Positions 18,767 through 26,343 of a stretch of DNA of 64,000 bases are shown piece by piece. The position numbers were made by a program, and so were the translations under genes. The DNA comes from Planctomonas deserti (GTDB lineage: Bacteria > Actinomycetota > Actinomycetes > Actinomycetales > Microbacteriaceae). Numbering within the stretch: the stretch's first letter is position 1; every line of letters begins with the position of its first letter. The stretch is from assembly GCF_003067705.1 (NCBI RefSeq), contig NZ_QANL01000002.1, positions 744,001-808,000 on the forward strand, read 5' to 3'. The notes beneath the pieces were generated by a model. The model was not told the origin of the DNA. It did no database searches and saw only the letters and a list, made by a program, of their open reading frames with translations.

Positions 18767-19126
18767 ATGGCGACACGATTCCCCCGCTCGGTCTTCGGCG
18801 AGGGCACCGAGCCGGATCCGCGCTTCAGCCTCGCCAACGAGCGGACCTTCCTCGCCTGGATCCGCACCTCCCTCGCCCTGATCGCCGCGGGCGTCGCCCT
18901 CGAGGCGCTCGAGCTGCCGATTCAGCCGGGCCTGCGGATCGCGGCCTCCGTGCTGTTCATCGCGCTCGGGCTGCTCGCCGCGATCCAGTCCTGGGTCGGC
19001 TGGGCGCGCACCGAGCGGGCGATGCGCCAGGAGCGCGCCCTTCCGGGTCCCACCCTGGGCGCCGTGGTCGCGCTCGGCCTCTGCGTCGCCGTCGTGCTCG
19101 TGTCGCTCGGATTCCTGCTGCCGTGA
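18767..19126 (+). CDS. DUF202 (YidH-like) membrane protein
   Basis: 119 residues with a short hydrophilic N-terminus, the family motif LANERTFLAWIRTSLALIA, and three membrane segments ending in GLCVAVVLVSLGFLLP. DUF202 proteins have no established biochemical role. GGGAAGGGAC precedes the ATG. It overlaps the next DUF202 gene by 4 bases, and that one overlaps the formylglycine-generating enzyme gene, so the three are translated together. This links the family, at least in position, to sulfatase maturation. Confidence 0.85.
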   Translation: MATRFPRSVFGEGTEPDPRFSLANERTFLAWIRTSLALIAAGVALEALELPIQPGLRIAASVLFIALGLLAAIQSWVGWARTERAMRQERALPGPTLGAVVALGLCVAVVLVSLGFLLP

Positions 19127-19473
19127 GCGACGATCGTCCGTTCGACCGCGGTCTGCAGCCGGAGCGCACGCTCCTCGCCTGGCGGCGGACCGCGCTCGCC
19201 ATCGCCGTGGGGAGCGTGCTCGGCGCCAGGCTCGCCTTTCCCGTGCTCGGTGCGCTCGCCGTCGTGATCGGACTCCTCGGTGCCGCCACGGCGCTCGCCG
19301 CCTACACCGCGGCCAGCGTCCGCTACCGGCGCGCTCACCTGGCCCTGGTGGCGGGGGAGCCGCTCCCGGGCGGTGCGCTCCCGCTCGCGGCCCTCGCCGC
19401 CGCCGCGGCGCTGATCGGGGTCGCCGCGCTCGGTTACGTGCTCGCGCTCGCCGGGGGAGGGCGATCCCTGTGA
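19123..19473 (+). CDS. Second DUF202 membrane protein
   Basis: 116 residues, GTG start overlapping the previous stop. It carries the shorter DUF202 pattern LQPERTLLAWRRTALAIAVG near the N-terminus and about three hydrophobic segments. Tandem DUF202 genes are common in actinobacteria and may form a heteromeric membrane complex. Its own stop overlaps the GTG of the FGE gene. Function unknown. Confidence 0.82.
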   Translation: MSDDRPFDRGLQPERTLLAWRRTALAIAVGSVLGARLAFPVLGALAVVIGLLGAATALAAYTAASVRYRRAHLALVAGEPLPGGALPLAALAAAAALIGVAALGYVLALAGGGRSL

Positions 19474-20546
19474 CGGAAGAGCCCGCAGAGCCCAGGGTTC
19501 CCGCAGAGCGCACGGTTCCCGTAGAGTCCCCGGCCCCGGTCCCGGCTGGGCCTCCGTCCGAGCCTCCGGTCGCCGGGCGGTCCAACGCGCCGGACAACCA
19601 TGCGCCGGCCGCGATGTCCTGTTGCGCCCCCGCCCGGCCGGCGGTTCCCGCCGCACCGGCCCCGCGCCCCGAGCGGAGCGGGAACGGCGACCACCGCATC
19701 GAGCAGGTGGCGCTGCCGGGTGGCGTCTTCCGCATGGGCGACGCGAGTGGCGACCGGAACCCCCTCGACGGCGAGGGGCCGGTGCACGACGTGCGCATCG
19801 CCCCGTTCGCCATCGACGCGACGAGCGTGACGAACGCGGACTGGGCGGCGTTCGCGTCGGCCACCGGCTACCTGACCGAGGCCGAGACGTACGGCTACTC
19901 CGCCGTCTTCCACCTCGCCGTCGCCGCGGATCCCGCCGACATCGTGGGGCCGGCCGCCGGCGCGCCGTGGTGGTTCGGCGTCCGCGGTGCGGACTGGCGT
20001 CACCCCGGCGGCCCTCGGTCCGGGCTGGAGGGCCTCGACGACCATCCGGTCGTGCACGTGAGCTGGAACGACGCCTTGGCCTACTGCGCCTGGGCGGGCA
20101 GGCGCCTGCCGACGGAGGCCGAGTGGGAGTACGCGTCCCGCGGCGGAATCGATGGCGCGCGCTACCCGTGGGGGAATGAGCTGATGGACGGCGACCGCTG
20201 GCGGGTGAACATCTTCCAGGGCCGGTTCCCCGCGGCGAACACCGCGGAGGACGGCTTCGCGACGACCGCGCCCGTGCGCACGTTCGCGCCCAACGGGTTC
20301 GGGCTGTGGCAGACCGTCGGCAACGTGTGGGAGTGGTGCTCCGACTGGTTCGAACCCGGCTACTACGCGGTCTCACCCGCCGCCGATCCGGCCGGCCCTG
20401 AGGGCGGCCAGGCGCGCGTGTTGCGCGGCGGCTCGTACCTCTGCCACTCGTCCTACTGCAACCGGTACCGCAACGCGGCCCGGTCGTCGAACACCCCGGA
20501 CTCGTCGATGGGCAACGCCGGCTTCCGCACCGTCGCCCTCGCCTGA
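19470..20546 (+). CDS. Formylglycine-generating enzyme (aerobic, copper-dependent FGE)
   Basis: A 358-residue sulfatase-modifying factor that oxidises the Cys of CxPxR in type I sulfatases to formylglycine. The catalytic pair is C325 and C330 in GGSYLCHSSYCNRYR, followed by the conserved ARSSNTPDSSMGNAGFR. VALPGGVFRMGD starts the FGE-sulfatase fold at about residue 80. The N-terminal 70 residues are Pro/Ala-rich and contain SCCAPARP (50-57), a motif near the N-terminus of many actinobacterial FGEs, so the ATG at 19614 is an alternative start. I keep the GTG at 19470 because it overlaps the upstream stop. No signal peptide: it modifies cytoplasmic nascent sulfatases, of which two are in this window. 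Confidence 0.93.
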   Translation: MTEEPAEPRVPAERTVPVESPAPVPAGPPSEPPVAGRSNAPDNHAPAAMSCCAPARPAVPAAPAPRPERSGNGDHRIEQVALPGGVFRMGDASGDRNPLDGEGPVHDVRIAPFAIDATSVTNADWAAFASATGYLTEAETYGYSAVFHLAVAADPADIVGPAAGAPWWFGVRGADWRHPGGPRSGLEGLDDHPVVHVSWNDALAYCAWAGRRLPTEAEWEYASRGGIDGARYPWGNELMDGDRWRVNIFQGRFPAANTAEDGFATTAPVRTFAPNGFGLWQTVGNVWEWCSDWFEPGYYAVSPAADPAGPEGGQARVLRGGSYLCHSSYCNRYRNAARSSNTPDSSMGNAGFRTVALA

Positions 20547-20604
20547 GGCGCCTGAGGCCCGCGAGGCGCCCGAGGGGCCGCGGGGCGAGCCGGCCCGGGT
20601 TGCC

Positions 20605-22242
20605 TCAGGCCGGGGCCAGGTTCACGATCTCGCTCGGCTCGTAGCCCATCCGCCAGGCACCCACCCACACGCGTTCACCGTCGGGAACCACGACGGGCGA
20701 CGTGTACAGGTTCCAGTGCCGCCCTCCCGTGCGCGGTGCGCCGATGTTCGCCGCGAGCCCGCCGTCGTCGGGGTCGTCGCGCGGCGGATCCGTGGTCCAG
20801 CCGATGGATGCCCCGGGCGTCACGCAGGCCGCCGTGAGCATCCCGCCCTCGACCGACGCCTCGGGGCGCGCCGTCGTGGGCGCGCGTCCGCCGGGCCGCC
20901 AGGACTCGAGCAGCTCGTTCTCGGGCAGCAGGCCGAGGTCGCCGTACCGCTCGGTCCACTCCCGCAGCGCGCTCCGCAACCGCTCGAGCGCGGCGGCGTG
21001 AGCGGGGTCGTCCACGAGGTTCACCGTCTCGTGCGGGTCCGCTTCGATGTCGTAGAGCTCCTCGGCGGGCTTGGCCGGCGCGACGATCGCCCGCTGCAGC
21101 ACCGAGAGGCGGTCCGGGCGCTCGCCGCGGGCCAGCTGTCCAGCCTCCTCGAAGGCGAGCCGCCGGAACTCCTTCCAGGTGCCGAGGTGATCCGCGTACT
21201 CGTGGTGCTGCAGCTCCGACCGGTCGGGGTGCCGGTTGAGGATGTAGCGGTAGCGGCCGTCGCGCACCGTCCGCACGGAGTCCTGCTGCTCGTCCATGCG
21301 CTCGCGGGCACCGAAGGCGTACTCGTTCGGCGATCGGAACCGTCCGTCGCTGCCGAAGAGCGGGGAGCCGTGCATGTGCTCCGGCACGGGCAGGTCGAGC
21401 GCAGCGAGCATCGTCGGCGCGAGGTCGAGCAGCTGCACGATCTCCGTCCGCACGGTGCCCGGGCGGATGCGCTCGGGCCACCGCACGATCAGCGGCTCGC
21501 GCAGGCCCGCCTCGTGCGCCCACCGCTTCGCGCGCGGCATGCCCAGCCCGTGGTCGCTCCAGAAGACGACGATCGTGTCGTCCCGCAGGCCGTCGGAGTC
21601 GAGGTCGGCGAGGATCCGCCCCGCCCAGGAATCCATCTCGGTGATGAGGTCGAGGTATCGCGCCCAGGAGCGGCGGAAGACTGGGGTGTCCGGATAGTAC
21701 GGCGGCAGCTCGGCGTCCTCGGGGCGGTGCCGCTGCTCCGCCGACACGTGCGGTGTCGCGGCGAGGAACGCGTCCTCGTCGAGGTAGATCTGCGACTCGT
21801 GCGTGACCATCCCTTGGAAGGCGGCGAAGAACGGCGTGTCGGGTGTCGGCCGGTTGCGCCAGTGGCCCTGCTCGCTGCAGTCGTCGAAGGCGGTGGGCGG
21901 GGTGTCCACCTGGAAGTCGGTGAACCAGTTGTTCGTCGCGTAGTAGCCGGCGGCCCGCAGGTACTCGGTGAAGAGTGCGACCTCGGGCGGCGGCGCGGCC
22001 TTCGTGCGCATGTGGACGGTGCCGATCGCCGTCGGGTAGCAGCCGGTCATGATCGCCGAGCGGGACGGGGCGCACACCGGGGCCGCCGCGAACGCGTTGT
22101 CGAACCGGGCACCCTCCTCGGCGAGCGTGTCGAGGTGCGGCGTTGTCGCGTGCTCGGCGCCCGGCCACACGCCGGCGTAGCTGCCGAGGTGCGGGCTGAT
22201 GTCGTGGGTCGAGATCCACAGGATGTTCGGTCGAGTCGTCAT
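20605..22242 (-). CDS. Type I sulfatase (formylglycine-dependent), second copy
   Basis: A 545-residue sulfatase with C57-A-P-S-R61 (CxPxR) followed by SAIMTG, the N-terminal STHD metal-ligand region (D14) and SDHGLGMPRAKRW in the second half. It is only distantly similar to the sulfatase at 4482, so substrate specificity probably differs. The ATG at 22242 follows GAGGGAAG; the open frame extends 17 codons further but without a ribosome binding site. No signal peptide. It is convergent with the FGE gene that should activate it. Its promoter carries the ACTCGGGATTG element. Confidence 0.92.
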   Translation of the reverse strand: MTTRPNILWISTHDISPHLGSYAGVWPGAEHATTPHLDTLAEEGARFDNAFAAAPVCAPSRSAIMTGCYPTAIGTVHMRTKAAPPPEVALFTEYLRAAGYYATNNWFTDFQVDTPPTAFDDCSEQGHWRNRPTPDTPFFAAFQGMVTHESQIYLDEDAFLAATPHVSAEQRHRPEDAELPPYYPDTPVFRRSWARYLDLITEMDSWAGRILADLDSDGLRDDTIVVFWSDHGLGMPRAKRWAHEAGLREPLIVRWPERIRPGTVRTEIVQLLDLAPTMLAALDLPVPEHMHGSPLFGSDGRFRSPNEYAFGARERMDEQQDSVRTVRDGRYRYILNRHPDRSELQHHEYADHLGTWKEFRRLAFEEAGQLARGERPDRLSVLQRAIVAPAKPAEELYDIEADPHETVNLVDDPAHAAALERLRSALREWTERYGDLGLLPENELLESWRPGGRAPTTARPEASVEGGMLTAACVTPGASIGWTTDPPRDDPDDGGLAANIGAPRTGGRHWNLYTSPVVVPDGERVWVGAWRMGYEPSEIVNLAPA

Positions 22243-22279
22243 CGACTTCCCTCGGTCGGTCGCGGAGGAGTTCGAGGAA

Positions 22280-22308
22280 ACTCTAGCGATCACTCGGGAT
22301 TGGCGGAA
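22280..22308 (-). promoter_or_regulatory. Sulfatase promoter with ACTCGGGATTG element
   Basis: On the minus strand TAGAGT (22285 down to 22280) is a TANNNT -10, with a weak TTCCGC (22308 down to 22303) 17 bases upstream. ACTCGGGATTG (plus strand 22292-22302) occupies the spacer, the same position relative to the -10 and -35 as in the transporter operon promoter but in the opposite orientation. Confidence 0.5.
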
Positions 22309-22316
22309 GGACGCGC

Positions 22317-23588
22317 TCAGGCGTCGATCGGCTCCGCCCGTCGGGGGTAGGCGGCCATGAGCGCCCCCGAGATCACCCAGACCACGCCGATGCCGACGAT
22401 CAGGACGGTTCCGCCCAGTCCCGCCACGGCCGCGGCGAGCGCCGCTCCTCCCGCGGCGGCGGTCGCGCGCAGTCCGGCGCCCACGGTGAACACCTGGCCG
22501 CGCAGGGGAGCGGGGCTCTGCTGCTTGCGCAGCAGGAGCATGGCCGCCGAGCTGGACGCCGTGAAGAGGCCGGACAGCCCGATCAGGATCAGCGTCCAGG
22601 CGAAGCCCCAGTCGACCGCCGCGGCGAGGGTGAGTAGGCCGATGACGGCGAAGCCGAGGCCCATCGACAGCTCCGGCCGCAGGCGGCCCGGGCGCGCGGC
22701 GGTCGCGAGCGCGCCGACGAGACCCCCGATGGCGAAGGCCGACACGAGGAGAGCCCCGTCATCCGCGTCGCCGACGCGTTCGAGGGCGAGCACGACGGCG
22801 GCGACGGAGAGGGCGCCGCCGCCCAACTGGCTGAGCGTGCCGGACGTGGTGACGACGGCGAGCGGGCGATGCAGCGCGATGTGCCTGAGGCCTGCGCCCA
22901 TCGTGCGCCAGATCGAGCGGTTCTGCGCGGGCCGCGGCCGCAGCCTCGTCGCGAGGGTCCCCGCGACGCCGATCAGCGCGGCGACCGCCATCGCGAGCAT
23001 CGCGATCCGGGCCGAGCCCAGGGCGGTCGCCGCGGCCACGATCGCCGGCCCGCCGACCGAGCCGAGGTTGTAGGAGAGCGCATCCAGCGCGTAGGCGCGG
23101 CGCTCGCCCGGGATCTCCTCCGTGACGAAGCTCGAGAGCCCGCCCATGAAGAACGGACCGGCCGCTCCGGCCGCGCAGAGCGCGAGTGCCACGAGCGCGG
23201 TCGGGATCACGCCGAGCAGCGCGCCGAGCCCCAGCCCGAGGGCGGACACGGCTCCCGCGATGGTCATCATCGTGCGCGGCCGGCGGGTTCGGTCGAGCAC
23301 GGCGCCGACGAGCGGCGCGGCGACGACCGCGGGCGCGAGGGAGGCGGCGACGAGCAGGCCGCCGATCGCGATGTCATTCAGTTCCTCGACCGCGAGGATC
23401 GGGATGGCGACGGTCGCACCGCCCATCGCGAGTCGCAGCGGGGTCGCCGACGCCAGGTAGCTCGCCGCGCTCACCGGGTGGCCCCGGCGGATGCGCCCGC
23501 GGTCCCGCACGTGCCGGCCGCGCCGCGGGGCGAGCGGGCGCCCAGCGCGAGGGGATGTCGAACTTGCCGCACGTCTAGCCCCCCTCAT
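22317..23588 (-). CDS. MFS transporter
   Basis: About 423 residues with some twelve hydrophobic segments in two halves, including DRTRRPRTMM after segment 2, the usual cytoplasmic loop of major facilitator proteins. The closest type is a drug or metabolite exporter, but nothing fixes the substrate. The start is uncertain: the ATG at 23588 is chosen, with a possible -10 TAGCAT on the minus strand at 23634-23629; a GTG at 23474, just before the first membrane segment, is an alternative. The long open frame upstream of 23588 overlaps the divergent HAD gene and is not coding. Confidence 0.8.
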   Translation of the reverse strand: MRGARRAASSTSPRAGRPLAPRRGRHVRDRGRIRRGHPVSAASYLASATPLRLAMGGATVAIPILAVEELNDIAIGGLLVAASLAPAVVAAPLVGAVLDRTRRPRTMMTIAGAVSALGLGLGALLGVIPTALVALALCAAGAAGPFFMGGLSSFVTEEIPGERRAYALDALSYNLGSVGGPAIVAAATALGSARIAMLAMAVAALIGVAGTLATRLRPRPAQNRSIWRTMGAGLRHIALHRPLAVVTTSGTLSQLGGGALSVAAVVLALERVGDADDGALLVSAFAIGGLVGALATAARPGRLRPELSMGLGFAVIGLLTLAAAVDWGFAWTLILIGLSGLFTASSSAAMLLLRKQQSPAPLRGQVFTVGAGLRATAAAGGAALAAAVAGLGGTVLIVGIGVVWVISGALMAAYPRRAEPIDA

Positions 23589-23688
23589 GGTCCCGAGCGG
23601 GCGCTGGCGTGCCCGGCCCCCGGCGGAAATGCTACGGGAGGAGGGGGCGTGGTGACGGTCGCGGCCCGGAGCCGGGAGAATGGCGGGG

Positions 23689-24363
23689 ATGCCTGCCGAC
23701 ACGCTGACCCTCACCGCCCGCGCCCTCCTGTTCGACATGGACGGCACCCTCGTCGACTCCACAGAGGTGGTCGAGGCCGCGTGGCGCGGCATGGCCCGCC
23801 GATTCGACCTCGACGCCGAGGAGCTCCTCGCCGCCGTGCATGGCATCCGCGCCGAGGACAGCGTGCGCCGCTGGGCGCCGCCGGGCACCGACATCGCCTC
23901 CGTCGTCGCCGAGCTCTCCGCCTATGAGATCGACCACGCGCCGTCCACCCTCGCGGTGCCCGGCGCCGTGGCGTTCCTCGAGTCGCTCCCGCTGACCGCG
24001 CACGCCCTCGTCACGTCCGCGACGCTGCCGCTCGCCGTGGCCCGCATGGCCGGCGCGGGCATCCGCCTGCCCCAGCTGGTGGTCACCGCCGAGGACGTGC
24101 CCCGCGGCAAGCCCGCGCCGGACGTGTACCTCCTCGCCGCGAAGACGCTCGGCGTCGCGCCGGAGGACGCCGTCGTGTTCGAGGACGCCGAGGCGGGCAT
24201 CCAGGCCGGGCTCGCGGCCGGGATGCGGGTCGTCGTCGTGGGCGGGCACCGCAGCGCGGCGACAGAGGGGCTGCCGCGCATCACCTCGTACGAGACGGCG
24301 GCCGCCGAAGCGGACGACGACGGCGCCCTGCGGGTGACCCTGCGGATCGAGTCCGACTCCTAG
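23689..24363 (+). CDS. HAD-superfamily phosphatase (sugar-phosphatase-like)
   Basis: A 224-residue subfamily IA hydrolase with all HAD motifs: D16-M-D18-G-T, TSAT (motif II Ser/Thr), the Lys in GKPAPDVY, and VFEDAEAG (motif IV). Substrates are typically sugar phosphates such as 2-deoxyglucose-6-phosphate or glycerol-3-phosphate. The ATG at 23689 has GGGAG about 10 bases upstream; the ATG at 23680 is an alternative but sits directly on that GGGAGA. Divergent from the MFS gene. Confidence 0.88.
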   Translation: MPADTLTLTARALLFDMDGTLVDSTEVVEAAWRGMARRFDLDAEELLAAVHGIRAEDSVRRWAPPGTDIASVVAELSAYEIDHAPSTLAVPGAVAFLESLPLTAHALVTSATLPLAVARMAGAGIRLPQLVVTAEDVPRGKPAPDVYLLAAKTLGVAPEDAVVFEDAEAGIQAGLAAGMRVVVVGGHRSAATEGLPRITSYETAAAEADDDGALRVTLRIESDS

Positions 24364-24393
24364 CGGTCGCGCAAGGCTCCCCGTGGCCGACGC

Positions 24394-25413
24394 CTAGCGG
24401 TCCGCCTCCTCGGCCCCGGCCTCCTCGGCCGCCGGCAGCGCGACCCCCTCGCGCTCGTCGCGATCGGCCCACTCGAGCAGCGGGGCGATGTCGAACACGG
24501 CGTCGTCGATGCCCGCGTGCAGGTCACCGAGGGCGGCGAAACGGGTCGGCACCGTCGCGATCGTCAGGTCCCGGGGGTTCACCGCGTCGATCTCCTCCCA
24601 GGCGATCGGCGTGGACACGGTCCCCTCCGGATTGCCCCGCACGGAGTACGCGGCCGCGATCGTGTGGTCCCGGGTGTTCTGGTTGTAGTCCACGAACACG
24701 GCCGCGGGGTCCCGATCGCGTCGCCACCAGGTCGTCGTCGCGTCCTGCGGCACGCGCCGCTCAACCTCGCGCGCGAAGGCGGCGGCCGCCCGGCGCACAT
24801 CCTCGAAGCCGTGCTCGGGCCGGATGCGCACGTAGATGTGCAGGCCGCTGCCACCCGATGTCTTCGGCCAGCCCACCGCGCCGAGCTCGTCGAGGACCTC
24901 GCGCGCGACGTGCGCCACCCGGCGCACGCGGTCGAAGGACGACTCCGGCATCGGGTCTAGGTCGATGCGCCACTCGTCGGGCTTCTCGGTGTCCGCGCGC
25001 CTCGAGTTCCACGGGTGGAACTCCACGGTCGACATCTGCACGGCCCAGATCACGTGCGCCAGCTCGGTGACGCAGAGCTCGTCGGCCGTGCGCTTGTAGC
25101 GGGGGAAGAACACCCGCACGGTCTCCATCCACGGCGGCGCGCCCATGGGCAGCCGCTTCTGGTGCACCTTCTCGCCGGCGACACCGGTGGGGTAGCGGTG
25201 CATCATGCAGGGCCGCTCGCGCAGCGCGTTCACGATGCCGTCTCCCACCGAGAGGTAGTAGTTGACGAGGTCAAGCTTGGTCTCGCCCCGGGTGGGGAAG
25301 TACACCCGGTCAGGATTGCTGACGCGCACGACGCGCGAGCCGACCGGGATCTCGATCGCCGGGGTGCTCGACTTCGTGGCCGACTCCGCCGCTCGCTTCG
25401 TGGACTCCGCCAT
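24394..25413 (-). CDS. Stand-alone LigD-type polymerase/primase domain protein
   Basis: A 339-residue archaeo-eukaryotic-primase-like polymerase domain (PolDom) without the ligase or nuclease domains of full-length LigD. Metal ligands D151 and D153 in RIDLDPMP and D242 in VFVDYNQN are present, as are TKLDLVNYY, PCMMHRYP and KTSGGSGLHIYV. Related stand-alone proteins in mycobacteria add nucleotides, with a preference for ribonucleotides, during end joining or gap filling. No ligD ligase or ku gene is in the window. The C-terminus is acidic and probably disordered. Confidence 0.87.
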   Translation of the reverse strand: MAESTKRAAESATKSSTPAIEIPVGSRVVRVSNPDRVYFPTRGETKLDLVNYYLSVGDGIVNALRERPCMMHRYPTGVAGEKVHQKRLPMGAPPWMETVRVFFPRYKRTADELCVTELAHVIWAVQMSTVEFHPWNSRRADTEKPDEWRIDLDPMPESSFDRVRRVAHVAREVLDELGAVGWPKTSGGSGLHIYVRIRPEHGFEDVRRAAAAFAREVERRVPQDATTTWWRRDRDPAAVFVDYNQNTRDHTIAAAYSVRGNPEGTVSTPIAWEEIDAVNPRDLTIATVPTRFAALGDLHAGIDDAVFDIAPLLEWADRDEREGVALPAAEEAGAEEADR

Positions 25414-25547
25414 TGCCGACCTCCCGTGGTTTCCTCGTAGTCTGCTCCCTTCGCCGCCCGCCGTTCCAGCGTCGCCGCGTCGGGCGGTGCTCGAATGCTC
25501 CGGGGAAATCGGCGCGGCCGGGGAGGCGCGGGCAACCGGTTGACCGG

Positions 25548-25553
25548 TACAGT
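25548..25553 (+). promoter_or_regulatory. -10 element before the SDR gene
   Basis: TACAGT, a TANNNT -10, lies 34 bases before the SDR start, just after the repeated ACCGGTTGACCGGT (25536-25549), which could be an operator. There is no convincing -35. Confidence 0.35.
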
Positions 25554-25587
25554 GGGCTCACCTTCGATGACGAACACAGGAGAACCA

Positions 25588-26343
25588 ATGACGGATCGAC
25601 TCCAGGGAAAGACCGCACTCGTGACCGGGGCCGCGACCGGCATCGGCCGCGGTGTCGCGGACCGCTTCGCCGCGGAGGGCGCTCGGGTCGTCTACGCCGA
25701 CCGCAATGCGGAGGGCGCCGCGGAAGCCGCATCCGCCGTGGAGCAGGGCCGCGCGGTCGAGATGGACATCTCGGACGAGGCCAGCGTCGAGGCGGCCTTC
25801 GCCGAGCTGAAGGACGCGGGCTGGAGCCCGGACGTCGTCGTCGCCAACGCGGGCGTGCAGCTGTTCGGCCAGGACGCCAAGGTCGCGGACCTGTCGCTCG
25901 AGGCCTGGCGCCGCACCATCGACATCAACCTCACCGGCACGTTCCTCACGGTCAAGCACGCCGTCCGGGCCATGCTCGACGGCTCGGGCGGGTCCATCAT
26001 CCTCACGGGCAGCCCGACCGGGATCAACGGCGAGGGCGCGGACTTCACCGCCTACAGCTCGTCGAAGGCGGGCATCCACGGCATGGCGAGGACCGTCGCG
26101 GCCGCCTACGCCCCACAGAACATCCGCGTGAACACTGTCGTCCCGGCCTACACGGAGACGACCCTCGTGACCACCATCACGACGGACCCCGAGTCGCGCG
26201 CGGGCATCATCAGCCGCATCCCGCTCGGCCGGCCCGGCGCCCCCTCGGACGTCGAGGGGATCATGGTCTACCTCGCAAGCGACGAGGGGGCGTTCGCCAC
26301 CGGCGCGCTCTTCGCCGTCGATGGGGGGATGACGACCCTGTGA
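25588..26343 (+). CDS. SDR-family NAD(P)-dependent oxidoreductase
   Basis: A 251-residue classical short-chain dehydrogenase: cofactor motif TGAATGIG near residue 14, ANAG, catalytic Y-SSS-K in TAYSSSKAG, and the typical C-terminal GALFAVDGGMTTL. The ATG at 25588 follows AGGAGAACC; an upstream in-frame ATG at 25567 lacks a site. It is translationally coupled (GTGA overlap) to the next gene, a D-apionate-lactonase-like protein, so oxidation of a sugar or sugar acid is the likely job. Confidence 0.88.
   Translation: MTDRLQGKTALVTGAATGIGRGVADRFAAEGARVVYADRNAEGAAEAASAVEQGRAVEMDISDEASVEAAFAELKDAGWSPDVVVANAGVQLFGQDAKVADLSLEAWRRTIDINLTGTFLTVKHAVRAMLDGSGGSIILTGSPTGINGEGADFTAYSSSKAGIHGMARTVAAAYAPQNIRVNTVVPAYTETTLVTTITTDPESRAGIISRIPLGRPGAPSDVEGIMVYLASDEGAFATGALFAVDGGMTTL

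Noticed and set aside
25413-26339. N-terminal extension of the ApnL-like protein
   Set aside because: Arg-rich, low-information reading across the SDR gene; the GTG at 26340 overlaps the SDR stop and starts the conserved part.
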